DNA of 64,000 bases. It comes from an uncultured Cellvibrionales bacterium. Lineage in GTDB: Bacteria > Pseudomonadota > Gammaproteobacteria > Pseudomonadales > Cellvibrionaceae. The notes under the pieces are model-generated. The model was not told the origin of the DNA. It searched no databases and worked only from the letters and a program-made list of their open reading frames with translations. The position numbers and the translations under genes are program-made. This document shows, in pieces, positions 8,530 to 18,823 of this stretch. The DNA is taken from NCBI GenBank assembly GCA_913020115.1, contig CAJWBQ010000003.1:62001-126000 (forward strand), given 5' to 3'. Position 1 is the stretch's first letter, and every line of letters begins with the position of its first letter.

Positions 8530-8558
8530 AAACCCTGCGGAAGGACACCGCAGGGTTT
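8530..8558 (+). terminator. Terminator after the MATE gene
   Basis: AAACCCTGCGG (8530-8540) pairs perfectly with CCGCAGGGTTT (8548-8558) around a 7-base loop. It lies 28 bases after the MATE stop codon. From 8560 to 8833 I see only the purC upstream region, AT-rich near 8770-8800 with a TAAAAT -10 candidate. Confidence 0.7.
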
Positions 8559-8833
8559 AACCCGCCTTGAGCCACTAATACTACCCGCTAGGCTTTGCCC
8601 TCAAAAAATCATATTGAAATCTACTGTCGCCGTTAAATAATCACCCAGTGCGACAGAGTAAATCACACTGACTACAGGTGTCCTGCGAATATTTTTAGTC
8701 CTTTTGAAAATGAAAATTTCCTGCCCAATCAGACAGGTTTTGTGATCTAAAGCCCCTCCCAGAACGAGTATTTTATTTACTAGTTTTATTTGCTAAAATT
8801 CGCCCCCCATTCAATCCTCTAGGACAGATTCAC

Positions 8834-9937
8834 ATGAGCCTTGCTGACAAAGTTTTAGCCGTCAACAACGATCTACCCATTCGCAGCGACCAGCCAATTC
8901 ACAGCGGTAAAGTTCGCTCGGTTTACTGGTTAACCGAAGCCGACAGCCGTCGCCTAATTGCTGAGAAAGGCTATGATGTGGCCGCCGATGCTCCGCTGGC
9001 AATCATGGTCATCAGCGACCGTATTTCAGCCTTTGATTGTATCTGGCACGGCGAAGGCGACATGCGTGGCGTGCCAGGGAAAGGTGCGGCGCTGAATGCC
9101 ATATCGAACCACTGGTTCAAACTGTTCCGCGAAAAAGGTTTGGCTGAGAGTCATATTCTCGACATCCCCCACCCCTTTGTTTGGATCGTACAAAAAGCAC
9201 GGCCAGTCATGATTGAAGCGATTTGTCGGCAGTACATAACAGGCTCAATGTGGCGCTCATACAGTAAGGGCGAGCGTGAATTTTGCGGCATTCAAATTGC
9301 CGAAGACCTGCAAAAAGATCAAAAATTACCGGAATTGCTAATCACGCCTTCCACCAAAGGTATTTTAGAGGGCATCCCCGGCGTACCTGCTGTTGACGAT
9401 GTAAATATCACTCGCACCGATATCGTTAATAATTATCAAGCGTTCAACTTCACAAAAGAGAGCGACATCGATCTGTACGAAACCTTATTACGTGAAGGTT
9501 TTGACATGATTAGTGATGAGTTAGCTCAAATTGATCAGGTGTTTGTAGACACCAAATTCGAGTTTGGTTATGTCACAGATAAAAGCGGCCAAGAAAAACT
9601 CATTTATATGGACGAAGTGGGCACGCCAGACTCTTCTCGAATCTGGGACGGCCCAGCATACCGAGACGGCCGTGTGGTAGAAAACTCAAAGGAAGATTTC
9701 CGCCAGCTACTGCTCAAACACTTTCCAGACCCAGATATTTTGCTGAACAAAGACCGTATGGTGGAGCGCATGCAACTTGCACGTGACAACGCCTTACCGG
9801 AATCGGTATTGATGGCCATATCAAAAACTTATGTCGATATTGCTGAAAAGATTACCGGTCAGACACTGGTGCTGTCAGAAAATCCTAAAGCTGAGATTGT
9901 TGAAATCTTGCGCGACGAATACAAGCTTATAGATTAA
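8834..9937 (+). CDS. purC: SAICAR synthetase (phosphoribosylaminoimidazole-succinocarboxamide synthase)
   Basis: PurC ligates aspartate to CAIR with ATP in purine synthesis. Recognisable segments are HSGKVRSVY near the start (ATP loop), [35 protein letters not shown], and the substrate-binding stretch VDTKFEFGY followed by [10 protein letters not shown]. At 367 residues it is the long form also found in Vibrio-type bacteria, not the roughly 237-residue E. coli form. It is a single-gene unit with its own terminator. Confidence 0.93.
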   Translation: MSLADKVLAVNNDLPIRSDQPIHSGKVRSVYWLTEADSRRLIAEKGYDVAADAPLAIMVISDRISAFDCIWHGEGDMRGVPGKGAALNAISNHWFKLFREKGLAESHILDIPHPFVWIVQKARPVMIEAICRQYITGSMWRSYSKGEREFCGIQIAEDLQKDQKLPELLITPSTKGILEGIPGVPAVDDVNITRTDIVNNYQAFNFTKESDIDLYETLLREGFDMISDELAQIDQVFVDTKFEFGYVTDKSGQEKLIYMDEVGTPDSSRIWDGPAYRDGRVVENSKEDFRQLLLKHFPDPDILLNKDRMVERMQLARDNALPESVLMAISKTYVDIAEKITGQTLVLSENPKAEIVEILRDEYKLID

Positions 9938-9952
9938 TAATAGTCGCCTGGC

Positions 9953-9981
9953 AGCGGCACCCTCTCACAGGGGGTGCCGCT
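9953..9981 (+). terminator. Terminator after purC
   Basis: AGCGGCACCC (9953-9962) pairs with GGGTGCCGCT (9972-9981), followed by TTTT. It lies shortly after the purC stop. Confidence 0.8.
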
Positions 9982-10106
9982 TTTACTGAATAGGTACCAC
10001 TGGAGGAGTAAAGCACCGCTGTCGGCTAAAGATTCATGCAACTACGCATTGAAGCTCTAGGAAATATAACGCCATTAACTGCAATTGCTCCAGCTATCAG
10101 CTGAAA

Positions 10107-10307
10107 TTAATTGTAACCTTTCCAATAAACTGTATTTTGGTCTTCGTCATTCACTTCTTGCGGCTTATTGGTCGCGCGCTTATTAGACGTTTTTAGTAGA
10201 TAACTCACGGCCCGCAAATTGCGGCCACGGCCTTCGTCATCAAAAGAGAAAGTAGCATTACCCGCGTTTGCGGCTGGAGATTTGGCGTTTTCACGCTCGA
10301 TTTTCAT
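10107..10307 (-). CDS. Small hypothetical protein (66 residues)
   Basis: From the ATG at 10307 the frame encodes a polar, basic protein with no signal peptide or membrane segment (starts MKIERENAKSP, contains FSFDDEGRGRNLRAVSYLL). An AGGGTGA sequence about 5 bases upstream supports this start over an upstream in-frame ATG at 10412. I recognise no family. It lies alone between purC and cinA; it might be a regulatory or nucleic-acid-binding small protein, but nothing visible proves this. Confidence 0.5.
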   Translation of the reverse strand: MKIERENAKSPAANAGNATFSFDDEGRGRNLRAVSYLLKTSNKRATNKPQEVNDEDQNTVYWKGYN

Positions 10308-10434
10308 TGTAGTCACCCTAGTAGTGTTGGCTACCGTTAAAGAGTAGCGTGTGTATACGTCGGGACTAATATAACAATTGGCGAGCACGGTATAGATAGC
10401 CATACTGGCCAATTATCAGGCTACATGAGCCAGG

Positions 10435-11724
10435 TTAACGACTCCACACCGCTGTTCGGCGAATTGAGGGGTATTCAACAATGGGCTCCTCGCCCTGAAT
10501 TGCTCGACGCAGCATGTCATAGGCAATTGCACAACTGAGGGCACGTACAGTACGCCGTGAGATTTGACGCACGTGTATCATCTGGCACCACTCACCCAAT
10601 GGAGTTGATAAACCAATGGCAACCGTTCCAACAGGTTTCTCGTCAGTGCCACCGTCGGGCCCGGCAATGCCACTGATAGACAGGGCGTAGTCACTTGCTA
10701 ATACATTTTTCGCGCCCTGAGCCATCTCGCGAACCGTTGCTATTGAGACTGCACCATCTTGCTCTAGGGTATAGGGAGACACACCCAGCAGTTTAATTTT
10801 CGACTCGTTGCAGTAGCTCACAACGCTGTGCTGTAAGTAGCTTGAGCTACCAGGGAAATCCACCAGCTGACTGGCTAACAGTCCGCCAGTACACGACTCC
10901 GCTAAAGCCAATGTTTTACCAGAATTAAGCAGAAGCCCGTGAATTTCTTCCGCTAGGTTAGGCTTGCCTTCTGATACAACGGCAGCCCCAAGTGTGTACT
11001 TTACAAGGCCAACAAGATCACCAAGAGCAGCGTTAGCAGCGTCACCTCTCGCGAATAATTTTATTTCGTTGTAAGGCATTGAAGAGCGATAGCCAATGGT
11101 TACACCGGGCGGCAAAGCCAATCGCTCCAGACTTTCTCCTAAGCTCGACTCACCGTGCCCAAGCGTCAGCAACTTCTTCAAGCTCATTGAATCTCCCTCA
11201 CCAAACTCCTCCCGAATAAACGGCAGAAACTGTTCGTGGATCATCTTCTTGAGTTCGTGTGGCACTCCGGGGGTAAAGAACAACCAAGCGCGATTAAGTT
11301 TAACGCGAAACCCGCAGGCTGTGCCCACGGGGTTATCAACCATTATGGCTGATTCAGGCAACATGGCTTGCTTTAGATTATTGGGAGACATCATACGACC
11401 GTAGCGAATCGTCAGCTCATCAAGGCGCGCTCGCCACTCGGCGTTTTCCGTTAAGGCCTCTCCTTTTGCCAAAGCCATGGCTTCAGCCGAGAGATCATCG
11501 GTTGTTGGTCCAAGACCGCCATTTACTACAATCACATCGGCGTGATGACTGCGCTCCTGAAAGACTGCCACTAAATCTTCAAGTCGGTCGCCAACGGTGA
11601 CGCGTTGTGTCATTTCAACACCTCGCTCCATCAGCATATTGGCAAACCAAGCCGCATTACTGTCGACGATTTGGCCAGCCAGCACCTCTTCTCCAGTGCA
11701 AATCATTTCTAACTTCATCATCAC
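10435..11724 (-). CDS. cinA: CinA: competence/damage-inducible protein, NMN deamidase
   Basis: The 429-residue two-domain protein has an N-terminal MoaB/MogA-like domain (about 1-170: [30 protein letters not shown]). The C-terminal PncC amidase domain (about 260-420) contains [20 protein letters not shown] and [12 protein letters not shown]. PncC domains hydrolyse the amide of nicotinamide mononucleotide in pyridine-nucleotide recycling; the N-terminal domain is linked to ADP-ribose hydrolysis. The start has three adjacent Met codons. It lies 24 bases after iscX on the same strand and could be read through from the ISC operon. Confidence 0.9.
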   Translation of the reverse strand: MMMKLEMICTGEEVLAGQIVDSNAAWFANMLMERGVEMTQRVTVGDRLEDLVAVFQERSHHADVIVVNGGLGPTTDDLSAEAMALAKGEALTENAEWRARLDELTIRYGRMMSPNNLKQAMLPESAIMVDNPVGTACGFRVKLNRAWLFFTPGVPHELKKMIHEQFLPFIREEFGEGDSMSLKKLLTLGHGESSLGESLERLALPPGVTIGYRSSMPYNEIKLFARGDAANAALGDLVGLVKYTLGAAVVSEGKPNLAEEIHGLLLNSGKTLALAESCTGGLLASQLVDFPGSSSYLQHSVVSYCNESKIKLLGVSPYTLEQDGAVSIATVREMAQGAKNVLASDYALSISGIAGPDGGTDEKPVGTVAIGLSTPLGEWCQMIHVRQISRRTVRALSCAIAYDMLRRAIQGEEPIVEYPSIRRTAVWSR

Positions 11725-11748
11725 AGACCTTGCTTTATTATAGGGTGT

Positions 11749-11952
11749 TTAGTCTTCTGCTTCTTCGATCCACGCCGCTTGAATGGCTTCCAAAATTTTC
11801 TCGCCACAACGAGCGGGGTCATCATCAAAATCTTCCAGGGCCAAAACCCAGTTGCGCAGGTCCACAAAATTTACATAACGCGGATCTACTTCGGGCTTGC
11901 TATCACAAAGCTCTATGGCGATATCGAGAATGTCAGTCCAAATTAAACTCAT
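11749..11952 (-). CDS. iscX: IscX, Fe-S assembly modulator
   Basis: The 67-residue acidic protein matches IscX along its length, beginning with LIWTDILDIAIEL and containing DPRYVNFVDLRNWVLAL and the closing acidic AAWIEEAED. IscX binds IscS and tunes iron supply in Fe-S assembly. It is the last canonical gene of the ISC operon, 15 bases after fdx. Confidence 0.93.
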   Translation of the reverse strand: MSLIWTDILDIAIELCDSKPEVDPRYVNFVDLRNWVLALEDFDDDPARCGEKILEAIQAAWIEEAED

Positions 11953-11967
11953 GATCTATGCCTGCGA

Positions 11968-12306
11968 TTAGTGATTTTCAGAGACCATATTAATTGTATA
12001 CTTGGGAATTTCCACCACCAAATCTTCTGTATCTACCAAAGACTGACAACTCAAGCGCGAGTCTGGCTCTAAGCCCCAAGCTTTATCCAAATAATCATCT
12101 TCCAGTTCATCTGGCTCCGCCAGTGTCTCGTAACCTTCTCGAATAACAACGTGGCAAGTTGTACAGGCGCAACTCATTTCACAGGCGTGCTCAATTTCAA
12201 GACCGTTACGCAGCGCTGCACGGCAAATACTCTCGCCCTTTTCAGCTTGAATAACCGCGCCTTCGGGGCATATTACTTCATGAGGTAAAAATACAATTTG
12301 TGGCAT
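11968..12306 (-). CDS. fdx: ISC-type [2Fe-2S] ferredoxin
   Basis: The 112-residue adrenodoxin-type ferredoxin has the cluster ligands CEMSCACTTC in the family spacing and a final Cys in the LSCQSL segment. In the ISC pathway it delivers electrons for persulfide reduction on IscU. It lies 14 bases after hscA. Confidence 0.94.
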   Translation of the reverse strand: MPQIVFLPHEVICPEGAVIQAEKGESICRAALRNGLEIEHACEMSCACTTCHVVIREGYETLAEPDELEDDYLDKAWGLEPDSRLSCQSLVDTEDLVVEIPKYTINMVSENH

Positions 12307-12320
12307 GTTAGTTTCTGCTC

Positions 12321-14183
12321 TTACTGATCCAATTCATCTAAGTTGTGGCCGGCAAGTGCCTTTTTAATACTGACGTCCATACGCCTTGCCGCGAACGCTT
12401 CACTCTGCGCACCCACACGCTCAATTTCTGCCAATATTTCATCCGCACTGCCACTGTTGTGACACTCGCGCAAACGGCTTACACCTGCCTGCAAGTCACT
12501 GAATTCAGAGTCGCTCAACAGAGCCTTGCCGTCAGCGGCCAAAGCCGAGCTTAGAGCCTCAATAACTCGCTCCGCCTCAACTTGCTGCTCACGCAGTGAA
12601 CGCGATTCAATATCGTCTTTCGCAAATTCGTAAGAATCTTTTAGCATACGAGTAATGGTGCTGTCTTCCAGACCATAAGACGGCTTAACGGTAATACCAG
12701 CTTCTACGCCGCTGGATTTTTCCTGCGCTTCAACCGTTAACAAACCGTCGGCGTCCACTTGAAACCTGACTCGTATATGTGAGGCGCCCGCCACCTTGGG
12801 AGGAATACCTCGCAGCTCAAAACGCGCCAGTGAGCGGCAGTCGTCAACCAATTCGCGCTCGCCCTGCAAGACATGAATTGCCATCGCCGTTTGGCCGTCT
12901 TTGAAAGTAGTAAACTCTTGCGCTTTCGCCACAGGAATTGTGGTGTTGCGCTGAATCACTTTTTCCACCAGCCCACCCATTGTCTCAAGCCCAAGAGACA
13001 AAGGAATAACATCCAACAGCAATAGATCACTGTCGGGTTTATTGCCAACCAATATATCAGCCTGCAAGGCTGCACCAATGGCAACTACACGATCTGGATC
13101 AATATTGACCAGAGGTTCTCGACCAAAATACGCTGTTACTTGCTCTCTAACGCGCAGGGAACGAGTCGACCCACCGACCAAAACCACGTTTTTAATGTCG
13201 TTTGAGCTCACTCCTGCATCACGCAGAGTTCGCTTACAGGCACGAATGGTTTGCGCTATTAGAGGGTCAACTAATTCATTAAATTTTTCGCGGCTTAATT
13301 CGCCCTGCCAATCGCCGTATATTAACTCGGCGCTTTCATGAGCGCTCAAAGTCTCTTTGGTTTGACAGGCCAAATTAAGCAATTCACGCTGGGCACTAGG
13401 CTCGAGATTATCTCCTAGCTCAGCCGTAGCCATTATCCACTCAGCAATAACGTGATCAATATCATCACCACCCAAAGCCGAGTTGCCGCCCGTTGCCATC
13501 ACTTCAAATACACCGCGACTCAAGCGTAAAATCGAGATGTCAAAGGTGCCACCGCCCAAATCATAGATGGCGATGACGCCCTCTTCTGCTTCATCTAGCC
13601 CGTAGGCCACTGCGGCCGCCGTAGGTTCGTTTAATAAACGCAAAACATTGATATTAGCAATCCGGGCTGCGTCTTTGGTCGCCTGACGTTGAGCGTCATC
13701 AAAATAGGCTGGAACAGTAATCACTGCACCGTCTAATTCGCCACCCAGTGAATCGCGACCTCGCTGAGCCAGAGTTTTTAATATTTCTGCGGACACTTCT
13801 ACCGGGCTTTTCATTCCGGCCACAGTCTCAATGAAAGGCATGCCGCCATTTTCGGTATTAAACTTGTAAGGTAACTGCGAGCCAAGGGTTTTAACGTCTT
13901 GCAGCCCTCGCCCCATAAAACGCTTCACAGACAACAGCGTATTAAGTGGATCTTTCACCGCCATTTGTTTAGCCGCCAAGCCGACGACAGGTGATTGATC
14001 GCGTTGATAGCGCACGGCCGAGGGCAGCATTGCCAAGCCATCAATATCAGATAAAGTCAGTGCATCACCACTGCGTACAGTAGCCACCAGTGAATTGGTG
14101 GTGCCAAGATCTATGCCCACGGCTCGCTTGCGTTGATGAGGAGCTGGAGACAGGCCGGGTTCGGAAATTTGCAACAGTGCCAT
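12321..14183 (-). CDS. hscA: HscA, Hsp70-type Fe-S chaperone
   Basis: The 620-residue Hsp70 homologue has the ATPase signatures [27 protein letters not shown] and [17 protein letters not shown], followed by a substrate-binding domain. HscA binds the LPPVK motif of IscU (visible in this operon's IscU) and drives cluster transfer with the co-chaperone HscB. Length and order are standard. It starts 15 bases after hscB. Confidence 0.95.
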   Translation of the reverse strand: MALLQISEPGLSPAPHQRKRAVGIDLGTTNSLVATVRSGDALTLSDIDGLAMLPSAVRYQRDQSPVVGLAAKQMAVKDPLNTLLSVKRFMGRGLQDVKTLGSQLPYKFNTENGGMPFIETVAGMKSPVEVSAEILKTLAQRGRDSLGGELDGAVITVPAYFDDAQRQATKDAARIANINVLRLLNEPTAAAVAYGLDEAEEGVIAIYDLGGGTFDISILRLSRGVFEVMATGGNSALGGDDIDHVIAEWIMATAELGDNLEPSAQRELLNLACQTKETLSAHESAELIYGDWQGELSREKFNELVDPLIAQTIRACKRTLRDAGVSSNDIKNVVLVGGSTRSLRVREQVTAYFGREPLVNIDPDRVVAIGAALQADILVGNKPDSDLLLLDVIPLSLGLETMGGLVEKVIQRNTTIPVAKAQEFTTFKDGQTAMAIHVLQGERELVDDCRSLARFELRGIPPKVAGASHIRVRFQVDADGLLTVEAQEKSSGVEAGITVKPSYGLEDSTITRMLKDSYEFAKDDIESRSLREQQVEAERVIEALSSALAADGKALLSDSEFSDLQAGVSRLRECHNSGSADEILAEIERVGAQSEAFAARRMDVSIKKALAGHNLDELDQ

Positions 14184-14198
14184 AGGGAATTCTACTTA

Positions 14199-14741
14199 TT
14201 AATCGTCGAAAAGCTGTGCTTCAAGTTGCTCAATCTCATGGCGCAACTTGCTGACAAAATGGAGTTTTGAAAGGCATGTCTTGCAACCCTCAAAGTCTTT
14301 CGCGGTATATTTGTGCTCGAACTTGTCCAGCAGCACCTGGAGAGTTTGTTCAACCTGCTGCGACATAGCATCGAGTTCAGGCTCAGGATTGGAGTGGGCA
14401 CGCAAACTCGCCAAAGCTTCTCGCAACTCCATTTGCTCCATCAAAAATTCGACATCATTGGTCGTCTCATTTTGTGGATCCACCGGGACATCAGCTAGCT
14501 TCAATAGATACTCGGCACGGGTAAGCGGCGATTTTAAGCCTTGGTAGGCCTCATTCACATACGCCGCAAATTGAGCGGCCAAACGCTGCTCTCGCTCACC
14601 TTTACCCGCAAAACGGTCGGGGTGAATCTCTTTTTGAAGCTCGCGATAACGCTGCGATAGAGCCTGCTGGTCCACAGCAAATTGTATTGGCAGAGCAAAT
14701 AGAGAAAAGTGGTTTTGACTAATATCCAAGACGGGCGACAT
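14199..14741 (-). CDS. hscB: HscB, J-domain co-chaperone
   Basis: From the ATG at 14741 the protein is 180 residues, starting [15 protein letters not shown]. The N-terminal J-domain has the HPD motif in EIHPDRFAGKG. The C-terminal helical domain binds IscU. This start shares one base with the iscA stop (TAATG), the usual tight coupling; an in-frame ATG 30 bases further upstream would lie inside iscA. Confidence 0.94.
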   Translation of the reverse strand: MSPVLDISQNHFSLFALPIQFAVDQQALSQRYRELQKEIHPDRFAGKGEREQRLAAQFAAYVNEAYQGLKSPLTRAEYLLKLADVPVDPQNETTNDVEFLMEQMELREALASLRAHSNPEPELDAMSQQVEQTLQVLLDKFEHKYTAKDFEGCKTCLSKLHFVSKLRHEIEQLEAQLFDD

Positions 14742-15064
14742 TAAACGTGAAAACTCTCGCCGCAACCACAAGCATTTTTAGCATTTGGGTTGTTGAATTC
14801 AAAACCTTCGTTAAGACCTTCTTTTACGAAGTCCATCTCGGTGCCGTCAAGATAAGCGAGGCTTTTCGGGTCGATCACTAAACTGAAATCTCCCTGATTA
14901 AACACTTCATCCTCATCTTCAACCCCGTCGACAAATTCCAGCACATAAGACAAGCCGGAACAACCTGTGGTTTTGACGCCCACTCGAATACCCATGCCCT
15001 TGCCACGGTTGGCAAGGTGACCCGCAACGTGTTTGCGAGCGGATTCGGTCATAGTAATTGCCAT
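14741..15064 (-). CDS. iscA: IscA, A-type Fe-S carrier
   Basis: The 107-residue A-type carrier has three conserved cysteines, in TTGCSGLSY and in the C-terminal CGCGESF. It accepts or delivers Fe-S clusters or iron during maturation of apo-proteins. It lies 15 bases after iscU and overlaps hscB by one base. Confidence 0.95.
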   Translation of the reverse strand: MAITMTESARKHVAGHLANRGKGMGIRVGVKTTGCSGLSYVLEFVDGVEDEDEVFNQGDFSLVIDPKSLAYLDGTEMDFVKEGLNEGFEFNNPNAKNACGCGESFHV

Positions 15065-15079
15065 GCTATCGTTTCCTGC

Positions 15080-15463
15080 TTATTCGCCGCGCTTGTCGCG
15101 AATGTCTTTCACGGCGGCTTTAATCGCGTCTTCGGCCAACACTGAACAGTGTATTTTTACCGGCGGCAGTGCCAGCTCTTCAGCAATCGCGGTATTTTTA
15201 ATTTCAGCCGCTTCACTTAGTGACTTTCCCTTAACCCACTCAGTTAATAATGAGCTGGAAGCAATTGCTGAGCCACAACCGTAAGTTTTGAATTTTGCGT
15301 CTTCAATAATGCCCGCATCATTCACTTGAATTTGTAAACGCATCACATCACCACAGGCGGGTGCGCCAACCATGCCAGTACCAACATTGTCAGCCTTGTC
15401 GTCCATTTTACCGACATTGCGTGGATTTTCGTAATGGTCAATTACCTGATCGCTATAAGCCAT
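15080..15463 (-). CDS. iscU: IscU scaffold protein
   Basis: From the ATG at 15463 the protein has 127 residues (MAYSDQVIDHYENP). Scaffold cysteines lie in GAPACGDV, TYGCGSAIASS and KIHCSVLAEDAI, and the HscA recognition motif LPPVK is present. It is the platform on which IscS and ferredoxin build [2Fe-2S] clusters. This start is preferred to an in-frame ATG at 15520, because GGAG lies 8 bases upstream and the shorter form has the family length. Confidence 0.96.
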   Translation of the reverse strand: MAYSDQVIDHYENPRNVGKMDDKADNVGTGMVGAPACGDVMRLQIQVNDAGIIEDAKFKTYGCGSAIASSSLLTEWVKGKSLSEAAEIKNTAIAEELALPPVKIHCSVLAEDAIKAAVKDIRDKRGE

Positions 15464-15485
15464 GATATATACTCCAACAAATTTC

Positions 15486-16700
15486 TTAGTGTGCAGCCCA
15501 CTCGATAGAATCGAGATCAACTCCGTCTTTATACATGTCCCAAAGTGGCGACAATTCTCGCAGTTTCGTTACTGCGGCGTGAATTTTTTCTATTGCAAAA
15601 TCGATGTCTTCGTTGGTAGTAAAGCGACCGAAACTAAACCGTAAAGAACTATGAGCCATCTCGTCATTAAGGCCTAAAGCACGCAGTACATAAGACGGCT
15701 CCAAACTGGCTGAGGTACAGGCCGAGCCAGAAGAAACGGCAAGGTCTTTGAGGGACATGATCAATGATTCACCTTCAACAAAGGCAAAACTGACATTCAA
15801 ATTACCCGCATAGCGCTGTTCAAGATCGCCATTAACGTGCACCTCTTCCATGTCTTTAACGCCCGCCAATAAGCGTTCGCGCAGAGCGAGAACGTGCTTG
15901 CCGTCTTTTTCCAAGTCTTCACGGGCCACTTCAAATGCAGCACCCATGCCTACAATCTGATGGGTAGGCAGTGTACCTGAGCGCATGCCGCGTTCGTGAC
16001 CACCGCCGTGTACCTGCGCTTCAATTCGCACGCGTGGCTTACGACGCACATACAGAGCACCAATACCTTTCGGGCCATATATTTTATGCGCTGAAAATGA
16101 CATCAAATCCACTTTCATATGTTCTAAATCAATTTCAATTTTTCCGGCGCTCTGTGCTGCGTCCACATGGAAGTAAACTTTCCTTGCTCGACACACTTCA
16201 CCGATGGCCGCAATATCATTGATCACGCCAATTTCATTATTAACGTGCATTATAGATACGAGGGTTGTGTCCTCACGAATAGCTTCGGCCACTTGCTCTG
16301 CCGAAATAATACCGTTACTTGCAGGGTCTAGATAAGTGACTTCAAAACCCTCTCGTTCTAATTGACGGCAAGTGTCTAACACCGCCTTGTGTTCAATTTT
16401 CGAGGTAATTATGTGCTTACCTTTACGCTGATTAAAATGTGCAATACCTTTAATCGCGAGATTGTCTGATTCTGTGGCGCCACTCGTCCAAACTATTTCG
16501 CGAGGGTCAGCCTTGATCAAATCGGCTACTTGACGGCGAGCGTTTTCAACGGCCTCTTCCGCCTTCCAACCATAGAAATGCGAGCGCGAAGCTGGGTTGC
16601 CAAAGTTGCCATCCATCGTTAAGCAATCAACCATTTTCTGGGCCACACGAGGGTCCACAGGAGTGGTTGCAGAGTAATCAAAATAAATCGGTAATTTCAT
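15486..16700 (-). CDS. iscS: IscS cysteine desulfurase
   Basis: The 404-residue class V aminotransferase-fold enzyme has the N-terminal [15 protein letters not shown] and the PLP-lysine motif [20 protein letters not shown]. The catalytic mobile-loop Cys lies in [17 protein letters not shown]. It supplies persulfide sulfur for Fe-S clusters and for tRNA thiolation. It follows iscR by 24 bases. Confidence 0.96.
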   Translation of the reverse strand: MKLPIYFDYSATTPVDPRVAQKMVDCLTMDGNFGNPASRSHFYGWKAEEAVENARRQVADLIKADPREIVWTSGATESDNLAIKGIAHFNQRKGKHIITSKIEHKAVLDTCRQLEREGFEVTYLDPASNGIISAEQVAEAIREDTTLVSIMHVNNEIGVINDIAAIGEVCRARKVYFHVDAAQSAGKIEIDLEHMKVDLMSFSAHKIYGPKGIGALYVRRKPRVRIEAQVHGGGHERGMRSGTLPTHQIVGMGAAFEVAREDLEKDGKHVLALRERLLAGVKDMEEVHVNGDLEQRYAGNLNVSFAFVEGESLIMSLKDLAVSSGSACTSASLEPSYVLRALGLNDEMAHSSLRFSFGRFTTNEDIDFAIEKIHAAVTKLRELSPLWDMYKDGVDLDSIEWAAH

Positions 16701-16724
16701 AATGTATCCACACTTATTACAACT

Positions 16725-17228
16725 TTACAGGCTAGACGCCTGAATCACATCCAGCCCCGCAAGACTGTCTTTCAAATTTAAGTTCGCCTTCTCTCTGTCA
16801 TCTTGGCGAGCCTTAACACGCTGCACGTCACGACGTGCCACCAAGCTCTCCAAACTAATATTGTTGAGAAAGTCATGAATCTGACTACTGAGGTCAGACC
16901 AAAGATAATGGGTCAAACAAACTTCTCCATGCTGGCAAGAGCCTGCGCCACCACAAGAAGTTGCATCAATTGATTCATTCACAGCATCAATGATTTCTGC
17001 CACGAATATCTCGTCGCCAGTACGGCTTAGCTTATAACCTCCCCCTGGGCCTCGCACACTAGTGACCAACTCACGCTGGCGAAGTTTTGAGAACAGCTGC
17101 TCAAGGTAAGACAACGATATCTCCTGACGTTTAGATATACCGGCCAAACTGGTGGGGCCTTTCTCTGCATGAAGTGCCAAATCAAGCATTGCGGTTACGG
17201 CATAACGGCCTTTCGTGGTCAATCTCAT
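16725..17228 (-). CDS. iscR: IscR, Rrf2-type Fe-S-sensing regulator
   Basis: The 167-residue Rrf2-family repressor starts [20 protein letters not shown]. Its winged helix includes [15 protein letters not shown]. Cluster cysteines are in [13 protein letters not shown], the IscR spacing. With [2Fe-2S] bound it represses the isc operon; apo-IscR acts at other sites. It heads the operon and has an IscR-type site over its promoter. Confidence 0.95.
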   Translation of the reverse strand: MRLTTKGRYAVTAMLDLALHAEKGPTSLAGISKRQEISLSYLEQLFSKLRQRELVTSVRGPGGGYKLSRTGDEIFVAEIIDAVNESIDATSCGGAGSCQHGEVCLTHYLWSDLSSQIHDFLNNISLESLVARRDVQRVKARQDDREKANLNLKDSLAGLDVIQASSL

Positions 17229-17275
17229 GGTAATTGTCCAATAAATACTTGCCAGCTTGATACGCTAGGGCGTGC

Positions 17276-17308
17276 ATTATGAAAAACCCAAGCATTTTAG
17301 TCAAGTAT
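17276..17308 (-). promoter_or_regulatory. isc operon promoter overlapped by a type 1 IscR site
   Basis: On the minus strand TTGACT (17304-17299) and CATAAT (17281-17276) are separated by exactly 17 bp. The 25-bp stretch 17308-17284 begins ATACTTGACTAAA, a full match to the left half of the type 1 IscR consensus ATASYYGACTRWWWYAGTCRRSTAT. The right half matches about 8 of 12 positions. The site covers the -35 box, as expected for feedback repression. Confidence 0.8.
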
Positions 17309-17354
17309 ATACCTTAGTGTTTTGCTTGGTTATTATTTTTTACTATAAATATAT

Positions 17355-17382
17355 GGGGAAAAACAGCTAGCGGACGCTAGCT
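17355..17382 (-). terminator. Terminator of the oad operon
   Basis: AGCTAGCG and CGCTAGCT (17365-17372 and 17375-17382) form an 8-bp perfect stem. On the minus strand it is followed by GTTTTT. It lies about 115 bases after oadB and before the isc promoter. Confidence 0.65.
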
Positions 17383-17498
17383 TGCAGATATAGAGCAGCC
17401 TGCATCCTCATCATCGACAGAGGAATACAGGCTTTAGGCATCGGGTAAAGCCAATACAAAGCCGCCCTATTGCAGAGCTAAGCTACTGTAGAGTTAGG

Positions 17499-18809
17499 CT
17501 ATTGCATACCCTGAACCATAGAGATCATCACACCCGCCGCTACCGCCGAACCAATAACGCCGGCCACATTCGGGCCCATCGCATGCATCAGCAGAAAGTT
17601 TTGTGGGTTTGCCTCAAGGCCTACCTTGTTGGAAACTCGAGCCGCCATAGGAACAGCTGAAACACCCGCCGAACCGATCAAAGGGTTAATCTTTTGAGTA
17701 CTAAAACGGTTCATCAACTTGGCCATTAATACGCCCATGGCCGTACCAATACCAAAAGCCACAATTCCCAAGGCTAAAATTCCGAGAGTCTTGGGGTCGA
17801 GAAACTTATCAGCAGCAAGCTTAGAACCTACCGATAAACCCAAGAAGATGGTGGTTATGTTGATCAGCGCATTTTGTGCCGTTTCGCTCAAGCGATCCAC
17901 AACACCTGACTCACGCATCAAGTTACCAAAACAGAACATTCCCAACAGAGGCGCCGCAGAAGGCAGCACTAATGCAACCAATATCAGCAAAACCAAGGGG
18001 AAGACTATTTTCTCACGACCCGAAACTGTACGCAGCTGAGTCATGACAATCTGACGCTCATCTTCAGTCGTCAAAGCGCGCATGATAGGTGGCTGAATCA
18101 TTGGCACCAAAGCCATGTAAGAATAAGCCGCCACAGCAATAGCACCCAGTAACTCAGGCGCTAATAGGCTAGATACATAAATAGCCGTAGGGCCATCAGC
18201 CCCACCGATAATACCAATGGCCGCAGCGTCAGCAATCGTGAAGTCCATCCAACCCAGAGTAGTCATTCCCACAGCGCCAAGCACGGTGGCAAAAATACCA
18301 AACTGCGCGGCGGCCCCCAAGAATAATGTTTTGGGGTTTGCCAGCAAGGGGCCAAAGTCCGTCATGGCACCAACCCCCATAAAGATCACCAGTGGCGCTA
18401 CTCCTGAAGCAATAGCAACGTTATAGAAGCTATACAACATTCCGTCGCTGAATCCCGCGTCATTAGCAACCTGCACCGCCAGCACGTGAGCGGCCGACGT
18501 TGAGTTAGCATAGGCAGAATTAAGCTCCTTAAGTGAGTCCCAAGCATCAACACCCAAAGCTTGCGCCATAGATGCCACTACAGAAACATCACCGCTGGCT
18601 AAGGCCGCCTCGGCCGCCGACACCGCCAAGTTTGCACCTGGGATGTTGGCTAAAACACCGCCGATGCCAATGGGCACTAGCAGAAGAGGCTCAAAGCCTT
18701 TTTTAATGGCCAGAAACAGCAGTACAAGGCCAACCACGATCATAGTGAACTGGCCCGATGAGATCTGATAGATCCCCGAGTCGTGCCAGAGTCCAATGAA
18801 ATTTTCCAT
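17499..18809 (-). CDS. oadB: Na+-translocating oxaloacetate decarboxylase, beta subunit
   Basis: The 436-residue polytopic membrane protein belongs to the sodium-ion-translocating decarboxylase beta family. Characteristic stretches are [34 protein letters not shown] and [17 protein letters not shown], with a C-terminal [17 protein letters not shown]. It decarboxylates carboxybiotin and couples this to Na+ export. It follows oadA by 14 bases. Confidence 0.94.
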   Translation of the reverse strand: MENFIGLWHDSGIYQISSGQFTMIVVGLVLLFLAIKKGFEPLLLVPIGIGGVLANIPGANLAVSAAEAALASGDVSVVASMAQALGVDAWDSLKELNSAYANSTSAAHVLAVQVANDAGFSDGMLYSFYNVAIASGVAPLVIFMGVGAMTDFGPLLANPKTLFLGAAAQFGIFATVLGAVGMTTLGWMDFTIADAAAIGIIGGADGPTAIYVSSLLAPELLGAIAVAAYSYMALVPMIQPPIMRALTTEDERQIVMTQLRTVSGREKIVFPLVLLILVALVLPSAAPLLGMFCFGNLMRESGVVDRLSETAQNALINITTIFLGLSVGSKLAADKFLDPKTLGILALGIVAFGIGTAMGVLMAKLMNRFSTQKINPLIGSAGVSAVPMAARVSNKVGLEANPQNFLLMHAMGPNVAGVIGSAVAAGVMISMVQGMQ

Positions 18810-18823
18810 GAATCAGCTCTCCG